Made by a program: the position numbers and the translations under genes. A DNA stretch of 12,150 nt, taken from CAZTVF01 sp964616985 (GTDB lineage: Bacteria; Planctomycetota; Phycisphaerae; SM23-33). The notes under the pieces were generated by a model. The model did not search any database, was not told the DNA's origin, and saw only the letters and a program-made list of their open reading frames with translations. The stretch covers positions 1 to 12,150 of the forward strand of contig CAZTVF010000140.1 of NCBI GenBank assembly GCA_964616985.1. The letters are read 5' to 3'. Position 1 is the stretch's first letter. Each line of letters opens with the position of its first letter. Shown in pieces: positions 1 through 5,393 of this stretch.

Positions 1-116
1 ACCTCGACCCGGCGGCGGCCGTTGCGCATCCGGGCCGTCAGCCATTCGGCGGTTACCGCTGCGAGGTTCGTGTCGCGCCCGGCGATCTTGATCGTGCTGC
101 TCTTCGCGCTTTTCAT
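1..116 (-). CDS. Unknown protein, 5' part only (runs off left edge)
   Basis: The first 38 codons of a minus-strand gene are visible; the rest lies left of the window. The start at 114-116 is chosen because AAGGA lies 7 nt upstream of it. Two further in-frame ATGs (132-134 and 138-140) have no ribosome site. The visible part is basic, beginning MKSAKSSTIKIAGRD and ending with an arginine cluster. It contains a stretch (about residues 18-31, around EWLTARMR) that could be an amphipathic helix. I do not recognise the family. It is transcribed away from the packaging genes, so it may belong to a different operon, perhaps regulatory or DNA-processing, but nothing seen proves this. Confidence 0.55.
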   Translation of the reverse strand, partial: MKSAKSSTIKIAGRDTNLAAVTAEWLTARMRNGRRRVE

Positions 117-133
117 CGTTTTGTCCTTGTGCA

Positions 134-145
134 TGTTCATGAACA
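134..145. promoter_or_regulatory. Perfect 12-bp palindrome, candidate operator
   Basis: TGTTCATGAACA reads identically on both strands. It sits in the short intergenic region between the divergent minus-strand gene (start at 116) and the rightward packaging genes (start at 238). A dyad here suits a dimeric repressor or activator site. It could also be chance, and no flanking promoter hexamers are convincing. Confidence 0.3.
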
Positions 146-237
146 CATGAGGCCGAGCCCGTCGCAGGAAGCCAAGGCGATTGCTTCAAACCGGCACAGA
201 ATTACCTATGCCGCATGGCTTGGGGGGTGCGCGACTT

Positions 238-498
238 ATGGCGAATGACGAAAAAGACGTGCGGATTCCCGCAGATTCTGGCGGCGAAGGTTCCGTCCCG
301 GCCGCCCCCGGGCGTATCGACCCGGCGGCTATGACTCCCGCGCAGGCGGCGAAGGTGCTGTCGGCCCTGGGCAATGGGCTGGTGACGGAGGAGATGATCC
401 GCCGGCACATCGCGGCCGCAGCGCCCACAACGGCCGACGGCCGCATCAACCTGGTCCACTATGCGGCGTGGCTGAACAAGGACAGCGATGGCGATTGA
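238..498 (+). CDS. Small terminase-subunit-like DNA-binding protein
   Basis: This encodes 86 residues directly upstream of the large terminase, overlapping it by 11 nt. This is the usual position and size class of a terminase small subunit, which selects phage DNA for packaging. Residues 1-30 are a low-complexity, Gly/Pro/Ala-rich tail. Residues 32-79 form a compact domain starting MTP and ending YAAWL. The domain matches residues 8-57 of the downstream terminase: TP at the start, G-x-VT in the middle, then DG, R, NL, Y and AWL, with two single-residue gaps. The helix-rich look suggests a helix-turn-helix-like fold, but that is inference. The ATG at 238 is preceded by a G-run ending about 10 nt upstream. 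An upstream TTG at 181 is possible but has no ribosome site. The terminase role rests on context and the shared domain, not on a recognised family. Confidence 0.6.
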   Translation: MANDEKDVRIPADSGGEGSVPAAPGRIDPAAMTPAQAAKVLSALGNGLVTEEMIRRHIAAAAPTTADGRINLVHYAAWLNKDSDGD

Positions 499-2734
499 CA
501 CGCGACAACTGACCCCGACCGACCTGGTGCGGCTGCTGAACTCCACGCCGCTGGGCATGGTGACCAGCATCCACAAGGTCGTGCGCCAGATGAACGCGGC
601 CGGTTACCGCATCGGCGACGGCAAGCGAGTCAACCTGCTGCGGTACGTCGCCTGGCTGGTGCGGGAGCGGGAGAAGCCCCGGTCGCCCAAGCTCTCGGTG
701 GAAGAAGCCCGCACGCGAGACCTGGTGACCAAGAACGCCGCCCGGCGGGACGCCCAGGACATCGGCGAGATACCGCCCGTCCAGGACGCCGATCGCCGGC
801 AGAGGGCCTGCGAGGACTTCCGGTTCTTCTGCGAGACCTACTTCCCGGACATCTTCTACCTGCCCTGGTCCAGGGATCACCTCAACGTCATCGAGAAGAT
901 CAAGACGGCGGTGGTGCATGGCGGGCTGTTCGCCTTCGCCATGCCCCGCGGCTCGGGCAAGTCCGTGCTCTCCCGCATGGCGGCGCTGTGGGCCGTCCTC
1001 ACCGGTCGGCGGAAGTACGTCTGCCTGATCGGCTCAGCCGCCGACCAGGCCCGCAACCTTCTCCAGGGCATCCAGGCGGTCCTGCTGCGCCCGCAGTCGC
1101 TGCTGCTGGGGGACTTTCCGGAGGTGGTCTATCCCATCCAGGCCTTGGAGAACTCCGCCCACAAGCAGCGCGGCCAACGATACCGCGGGGAACTGACCTT
1201 CCCGATCTGGACGGCGGACAAGATCGTCGTGCCCACCATCCCCGGTTCCGCCGCCAGCGGCTCGGTCATAACCGTCGACGGCCTGGACAGTAACATCCGT
1301 GGCCAGCAGCATTCGACCATCGACGGGCCGGTGCTTCGTCCAGATCTAATTCTTGTTGACGATCCGCAGACGCGGGAGTCTGCCCAGTCCCTCAAACAGA
1401 CGGTGAACCGCCTGGCGATTCTCAATGGCGACGTGCTGGGGCTCGCGGGGCCGGGCTCCAAGATCTCGGGCCTCTTGACCTGCACGAAGATCTACGCCGG
1501 CGACCTGGCCGACCAGCTGCTGGACCGAGAGAAGAACCCCGAATGGCAAGGAGAGTGCACCAAGATGGTCTACTCATTCCCCACGCATGAGAAGCTCTGG
1601 GACCAGTACGCCGCCATCCGCGCCGAGAGCCTCCGGGCCGGCAACGGCGGCGTGGAGGCCACCGAGTTCTATCAGCAGCACCAGGCCGAGATGGACGCCG
1701 GGGCCGTTGTCGCCTGGCCCGCGCGGCACAACGAGGACGAGATCAGCGCCCTCCAGCATGCCATGAACCTGCGGTTGCGAGACCGGGATGCGTTCTTCGC
1801 GGAGTACCAGAATGAGCCGGTCAGTCAGCAGGTCGACGACATGGTTCTCACCCCGGACATGGTCGCCGAGCGGTTCAACGGGCGCAAACGCGGCGAAGTG
1901 CCCCTGCCCGCCGGCACGCTCACCATGTTCGTCGACGTGCATGACGCGGTGCTGTTCTACTGCGTCTGCGCCTGGGAGGATGGCTTCACCGGTCATGTCG
2001 TCGACTACGGCACGTTCCCCGAGCAGAAGCGGTCGTTCTTCACCCTCCAGGATGCCAAGCACACGTTGGGCCGGGCCTTTCCCGGCGCCGGCGTGGAGGG
2101 AGCTATCCAGGCCGGTCTGGAGGAATTGGTCGGACAGTGCCTCCAGCGTTCCTGGCCCCGCGCCGGGGGCGGCGTCCTTCGGGTCGAAAAGCTGCTAGTG
2201 GACATGGGCTACAAGTCGGGCATCGTCGCCAACGTCAAACACAAGGTGGGCGGCGCGTCGATGGTGTTGTCCAAGGGCATGGGGTTGCGGGCCGGGTCCA
2301 AGCCCATGAGCACCTACCGCCGCCATCCCGGCGAGGTCCACGGCCACAACTGGTACTTCCCCAACGTGAATAGGAGCAGCGAATTCCAGCACGTGGCGTT
2401 CGACGCCAACTACTGGAAGAGCTTCGTGCATGCCCGGCTGGCCGTCGCCCCGGGCGATCCCGGCGCCCTGACGCTGTTCGGAAAGAGCGAGAGCGAGCAC
2501 GCCCTGTTCGCCGAGCACATCGCCGGTTCGGAGACGTGGGTGCTGACGCACGGGCAGGGCCGGGATGTGCAGGAATGGAAGCCCCGGCCTACCCGCCCGG
2601 ACAACCACTGGCTGGACTGCCTGGTGGGCTGCGCGGTGGCCGCGTCCATCTGCGGCGTCAGCCTGCCGGGCATGGACGCCAAGCCCAAGCGTCAGCGGAA
2701 GAAATACACCCAGCAAGACCTGATGAGGAGATAG
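488..2734 (+). CDS. Phage terminase large subunit, GpA-like, with N-terminal extension
   Basis: This is the ATP-driven DNA packaging motor and nuclease, 748 residues, longer than lambda gpA (641). Residues 8-57 repeat the domain of the preceding small protein; 58-110 are a charged linker. The ATPase domain has a Walker A motif PRGSGKS at 153-159 and a Walker B-type strand LILVDD ending at D291-D292. The nuclease domain has acidic residues in the expected order: D483 in the strand TMFVDVHD, D572 in LLVDMGY, and D705/D710 in DNHWLD near the C-terminus. The VVDYG stretch after the first nuclease strand and the LDCLV helix resemble the GpA family. It should act as an oligomer docked on the portal encoded downstream. 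The start overlaps the upstream gene by 11 nt, suggesting translational coupling. Call of terminase is firm; assignment to the GpA branch is by motif recall only. Confidence 0.95.
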   Translation: MAIDTRQLTPTDLVRLLNSTPLGMVTSIHKVVRQMNAAGYRIGDGKRVNLLRYVAWLVREREKPRSPKLSVEEARTRDLVTKNAARRDAQDIGEIPPVQDADRRQRACEDFRFFCETYFPDIFYLPWSRDHLNVIEKIKTAVVHGGLFAFAMPRGSGKSVLSRMAALWAVLTGRRKYVCLIGSAADQARNLLQGIQAVLLRPQSLLLGDFPEVVYPIQALENSAHKQRGQRYRGELTFPIWTADKIVVPTIPGSAASGSVITVDGLDSNIRGQQHSTIDGPVLRPDLILVDDPQTRESAQSLKQTVNRLAILNGDVLGLAGPGSKISGLLTCTKIYAGDLADQLLDREKNPEWQGECTKMVYSFPTHEKLWDQYAAIRAESLRAGNGGVEATEFYQQHQAEMDAGAVVAWPARHNEDEISALQHAMNLRLRDRDAFFAEYQNEPVSQQVDDMVLTPDMVAERFNGRKRGEVPLPAGTLTMFVDVHDAVLFYCVCAWEDGFTGHVVDYGTFPEQKRSFFTLQDAKHTLGRAFPGAGVEGAIQAGLEELVGQCLQRSWPRAGGGVLRVEKLLVDMGYKSGIVANVKHKVGGASMVLSKGMGLRAGSKPMSTYRRHPGEVHGHNWYFPNVNRSSEFQHVAFDANYWKSFVHARLAVAPGDPGALTLFGKSESEHALFAEHIAGSETWVLTHGQGRDVQEWKPRPTRPDNHWLDCLVGCAVAASICGVSLPGMDAKPKRQRKKYTQQDLMRR

Positions 2735-2736
2735 GC

Positions 2737-2922
2737 ATGGACACCGCGACAACGGAACGGAAGACATGGACGCCCGAGCAGGACCAGCGCGGTCTGGCGT
2801 GCCGTCATTGCGGATGCAAGCACTTCCATGTAATCTACACGCGTCCGGCCTTCGGAGGCCGGATTATGCGCCGGCGCGAGTGCCGACACTGCGGCAAGCG
2901 GGTCACCACTTGGGAGAAATAG
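2737..2922 (+). CDS. Small NrdR-like zinc ribbon protein
   Basis: This is a 61-residue protein starting 2 nt after the terminase stop, with GAGGAG 6 nt upstream of the ATG. Two CxxC pairs, C22/C25 and C49/C52, make a zinc ribbon. The second half, RRRECRHCGKRVTTWE (45-60), closely follows the pattern of the N-terminal zinc ribbon of NrdR, the repressor of ribonucleotide reductase genes. The ATP-cone domain of NrdR is absent. A resemblance to short phage Ogr/Delta-type zinc-finger activators is also possible. A nucleic-acid-binding, possibly transcriptional, role follows from the fold. Its target is unknown. Position in the terminase operon is compatible with a late-gene regulator or a cargo gene. 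Confidence 0.7.
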   Translation: MDTATTERKTWTPEQDQRGLACRHCGCKHFHVIYTRPAFGGRIMRRRECRHCGKRVTTWEK

Positions 2923-2925
2923 ACA

Positions 2926-3471
2926 ATGGCAACCTTTTGTCAGTGCCAATGGGAGGTTCCTGCCTACCACGAGGCTGGGCACGCCGTCGTTCATGCTTCA
3001 CTTTTCGCCCAATGCATGAATACGACCGTCAGCGTGGAAGAGGGCGAGAATCGCGGGCACTATGGAGCGATACCACCGGGAATGGTGAAGGACCAGGATG
3101 ATGTGGGGAAGTGGACGGCGGTTGTCGGCGGTGGTGCGGCGGCAGAGATCGTGCAGTTCAACTGCGTGTCGAGAGGGGTAACGGGCGACAAGTGCAAGCT
3201 TCGGAAGGGGATTCTGCTTTTGTGGGGCACGAGGTTCGACGTTTCCAGAGCACAGTCTGAGCTCGATCACGATTTCCCCGAAGCGGTGCGGTTGCTCCAG
3301 TCGCGCCGTCCGCTCTTGGATGCAGTCGCCAAAGCGATACTGTCAGGCATCCAGAACGCCGTGGAAGATGGTTGTGACCTCAGTTCGCGTCAGTGTGTGC
3401 TGACAGGACATGCCTTGCAGGAACTGTGTTCGGCGCACGGACTCGATGCAGAAGTGGCAGCGACAGAATAA
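2926..3471 (+). CDS. Stand-alone M41 (FtsH-type) zinc metallopeptidase domain protein
   Basis: This encodes 181 residues starting 3 nt after the zinc-ribbon gene; GGGAG lies about 10 nt upstream. YHEAGHAVV puts HExxH at residues 15-19, the zinc-binding and catalytic motif of gluzincin-like peptidases, in the exact HEAGH form used by FtsH. VVGGGAAAEIV (66-76) parallels the GGRAAEE stretch of FtsH. The following GVTGDKCKL (84-92) sits where FtsH has its third zinc ligand aspartate, so D88 is the candidate. There is no AAA+ ATPase and no membrane helix, so it is the protease half alone, acting in the cytoplasm. The C-terminal third (about 110-170) looks helical. Codon third positions look less GC-rich than in the neighbours, and a terminator follows, which suits an acquired cargo gene. 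Substrate is unknown; roles in host takeover or superinfection control are speculation. Confidence 0.75.
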   Translation: MATFCQCQWEVPAYHEAGHAVVHASLFAQCMNTTVSVEEGENRGHYGAIPPGMVKDQDDVGKWTAVVGGGAAAEIVQFNCVSRGVTGDKCKLRKGILLLWGTRFDVSRAQSELDHDFPEAVRLLQSRRPLLDAVAKAILSGIQNAVEDGCDLSSRQCVLTGHALQELCSAHGLDAEVAATE

Positions 3472-3565
3472 CAATGTCTACCCCTGTAACGATCTATCAC
3501 CGCTCCCGGAAACCGCTTTGTTGGAGCACATCGCTCTTGTAGATTTGCATTAGACAACCAGGACG

Positions 3566-3598
3566 CGCGACGCACCGGCTGATCCCCGGTGTGACGCG
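3566..3598 (+). other. Imperfect hairpin upstream of the terminator
   Basis: CACCGG (3573-3578) pairs with CCGGTG (3586-3591) around a 7-nt loop. The stem extends outward by G-T and C-G pairs, one A-A mismatch, then four more pairs. It has no following T-run, so it is not a terminator by itself. It may be a leader structure or an RNA-processing element; function is unknown. Confidence 0.45.
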
Positions 3599-3607
3599 AA
3601 AAGATAC

Positions 3608-3651
3608 AAAGGCCGTTCGGGGCCGAAACCCTCGAGCGGCCTTTTCTTTTT
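3608..3651 (+). terminator. Strong rho-independent terminator (possibly bidirectional)
   Basis: AAAGGCCGTTCG and the following Gs pair with the complementary run ending CGGCCTTT, giving about 15 base pairs including two wobbles, with a 7-nt loop (CCGAAAC). The T-rich tail CTTTTCTTTTT follows directly on the + strand. On the other strand the hairpin is also followed by a moderately T-rich run. It sits after the metallopeptidase gene and would stop read-through from the terminase operon unless antitermination operates. Confidence 0.85.
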
Positions 3652-3675
3652 GCTCGCGTGGAATGGTTGTCAAAC

Positions 3676-3750
3676 AGCGGGATGGACTGGAGCGGCTCCA
3701 GCGACGGCCTCATACGCCGATACACGCAGGTTCGATTCCTGCTCCCGCGA
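3676..3750 (+). tRNA. tRNA-like gene, anticodon CAT (Met-type), atypical 5' half
   Basis: The 3' half is textbook. The anticodon loop CTCATAC (3709-3715), with T33 and anticodon CAT at 3711-3713, is closed by CGGC/GCCG. A 5-nt variable loop follows, then a perfect T arm GCAGG-TTCGATT-CCTGC (3726-3742). The acceptor strand TCCCGCG plus discriminator A pairs with AGCGGGA (3676-3682) except at the first position. The D arm CTGG-AGCGGCT-CCAG (3687-3701) keeps the GG pair in its loop. However, four nucleotides rather than two separate it from the acceptor, and two rather than one follow it. CCA is not encoded. It could be a functional phage tRNA, a decaying one, or a tRNA-like structure. CAT could mean initiator Met, elongator Met or lysidine-modified Ile; the sequence does not settle this. 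Confidence 0.6.
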
Positions 3751-3752
3751 GT

Positions 3753-3950
3753 ATGGCAGAGGATTTGGATAAAGCGATTCTCGACAACGCAACGGGACCT
3801 TCCAAGGCCTCGGGCGACGGCACCAGCATCGAGCAGCACACGCTGGCCGACCAGATCGCAGCGGACAAGTACCTCGCGAGCAAACGGGCCGGGCGGAACC
3901 CGGCCAGGTCGCTGAGGCGGGCGAAGATCGTCCCGCCGGGAGCGGTTTAA
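3753..3950 (+). CDS. Small connector-like protein (gpW position), 65 aa
   Basis: The protein, beginning MAEDLDKAILDNATGP and ending RRAKIVPPGAV, is directly upstream of the portal gene (3-nt gap). In lambda-like phages that place is held by the 68-residue gpW head-tail joining protein. A middle stretch around HTLADQIAADKYLASKRA is a likely helix, followed by a basic patch. I recognise it as a kind of small protein common next to lambda-type portals, but sequence similarity to gpW itself is not evident. The start ATG lies 2 nt after the tRNA-like sequence and has no Shine-Dalgarno motif. In-frame starts further upstream would run through the tRNA and are less likely. Confidence 0.65.
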   Translation: MAEDLDKAILDNATGPSKASGDGTSIEQHTLADQIAADKYLASKRAGRNPARSLRRAKIVPPGAV

Positions 3951-3953
3951 CCT

Positions 3954-5393
3954 ATGGGACTGTGGCCCTGGACAAAGCGTGTGAAGGCAACCGCCCGACG
4001 GGCGGTAAAGTTCATCCGCGCCAAGTTCGACTCGGCGCAGACCACGCCCGACAACATGCGCCACTGGGCGAACGCCGACTTCCTGTCGGCCAACGCCGCC
4101 GCCCGTCCGGAAATCCGTCGCGTCCTGCGCAACCGTGCCCGTTACGAAGTCGCGAACAACTCCTATGCCCGTGGGATCGTGCTGACGCTGGCCAACGACG
4201 TGATCGGTACGGGCCCGCGCCTGCAGATGCTCCTGGGCGACGGGGAAGACGCAGGCGTGAACGGGATCATCGAACGTGAGTTCATCGCCTGGTCCAAGGC
4301 GATTGATCTCCCCGGGAAGCTCCGCACGATGCGCGAATCGCGGGCGCATGACGGCGAGGCGTTTGGCCTCTTGTTCTCCAACGGCAGCCTGACCTCGTCT
4401 GTGAAGCTGGACATCAAGCTCATCGAGGCCGAGCAGGTGACGACGCCCCTGATGAAGTTGCCCACGCCGACCTCCGTGGACGGGATCGTGTTTGACGAGT
4501 ACGGCAATCCCCAGGAATACCACGTCCTGGACTATCACCCCGGCGACTTCCTGACGATGGCGCCGCTGTCGTACCGGGCCATCCCGGCCGCTTCGATCAT
4601 CCACTGGTTCCGCAAGGATCGGCCCGGCCAGTCGCGCGGCCTGCCCGACATCCTGCCAGCCTTGCCGCTGTTCGCGCAGTTGCGGCGGTACACGCTGGCC
4701 GTGATCTCCGCAGCAGAGTCGGCAGCCAACATCGCCATCTTCATGAAGACCAACACCCCGGCCGGCGGTGAAGCCGCCGATGTGGAGCCCATGACGGAGA
4801 TGGAGTTCTCGCCCAACATGGCCGTCTTCGGCCCCGAAGGCTGGGAACCCACGCAGATCAAGGCCGAGCAGCCGGCGACGACCTACAGCGAATTCAAGCG
4901 TGAAATCCTCAACGAAATCGCTCGTTGCCTTTCGATTCCATTCAACATTGCCGCCGGGAATTCCTCGGGCTACAACTACGCCTCGGGGCGTCTGGATCAC
5001 CAAACCTACTACAAATCCATCCGCGTGGAACAGGCCCACTGCGAGGCCGTGGTCCTGGACCAGATTCTCGACGCATGGATGGCCGAGGCCGTGAAGGTGT
5101 ACGCGGAACTGGCGGACGTGCAGGACTGGCCGCACCAGTGGTTCTGGGATGGGCACGAGCATGTCGACCCACTGAAGGAGGCCAGTGCGCAGGCCCAGCG
5201 CTTGGCCAGCAATACCACCACGCTGGCGTCCGAGTACGCTCGCCAGGGCAAGGACTGGGAGACGGAGTTGCGCCAGCGGGCGAAGGAAGTGCAATTGTGC
5301 AAGGAACTGGGGCTCACGATCGCGCAGGCGGCGCCCCAGCAGGATCAACAGAAGGAAGACGACAGTGAAGAACGACAACCCCAAGCAGCTTGA
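3954..5393 (+). CDS. Phage portal protein, lambda gpB family
   Basis: At 479 residues, this forms the twelve-subunit ring at one vertex through which DNA enters and leaves and to which the terminase and neck bind. Supporting features include the N-terminal basic helix, then the conserved segment HWFRKDRPGQSRGLPDILP. Further on are EFKREILNEIARCLSIPF and GNSSGYNYASGRLDHQTYY, all characteristic of lambda-type portals (Phage_portal_2). The C-terminal tail is Gln/Glu-rich and probably flexible. Its length is slightly below the 533 residues of lambda gpB. GGAG lies 11 nt before the ATG, a weak placement. The last 29 nt overlap the protease-capsid gene, so the two are probably translationally coupled. 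Confidence 0.93.
   Translation: MGLWPWTKRVKATARRAVKFIRAKFDSAQTTPDNMRHWANADFLSANAAARPEIRRVLRNRARYEVANNSYARGIVLTLANDVIGTGPRLQMLLGDGEDAGVNGIIEREFIAWSKAIDLPGKLRTMRESRAHDGEAFGLLFSNGSLTSSVKLDIKLIEAEQVTTPLMKLPTPTSVDGIVFDEYGNPQEYHVLDYHPGDFLTMAPLSYRAIPAASIIHWFRKDRPGQSRGLPDILPALPLFAQLRRYTLAVISAAESAANIAIFMKTNTPAGGEAADVEPMTEMEFSPNMAVFGPEGWEPTQIKAEQPATTYSEFKREILNEIARCLSIPFNIAAGNSSGYNYASGRLDHQTYYKSIRVEQAHCEAVVLDQILDAWMAEAVKVYAELADVQDWPHQWFWDGHEHVDPLKEASAQAQRLASNTTTLASEYARQGKDWETELRQRAKEVQLCKELGLTIAQAAPQQDQQKEDDSEERQPQAA

Larger units (their letters stand above)
3472..3752 (+). other. Non-coding stretch between cargo genes and head genes
   Basis: This 281-nt gap has no convincing gene. It holds, in order, about 90 nt with nothing clear, an imperfect hairpin (3566-3598), a strong terminator (3608-3651) and a tRNA-like sequence (3676-3750). 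A reading frame runs through it into the next gene, but its upstream part crosses the terminator and the tRNA and is not supported as coding. Confidence 0.6.

Noticed and set aside
181..237. Earlier TTG start for the small terminase-like protein
   Set aside because: There is no ribosome site before it; the ATG at 238 has a purine-rich G-run upstream.
3523..3550. Possible promoter (TTGTTG, 16 nt, TAGATT)
   Set aside because: Only half of the -35 hexamer and four of six -10 positions match, in GC-rich DNA where sigma preference is unknown; and it lies upstream of the terminator.
3653..3751. Alternative outer stem CTCGCG/CGCGAG enclosing the tRNA (a long-variable-arm tRNA)
   Set aside because: It gives no consistent D and anticodon arms at the required distances; the inner AGCGGGA/TCCCGCG acceptor fits better.
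3591..3752. Longer version of the 65-residue connector-like protein
   Set aside because: The extension would be translated through the terminator hairpin and the tRNA-like sequence and shows no protein-like pattern.
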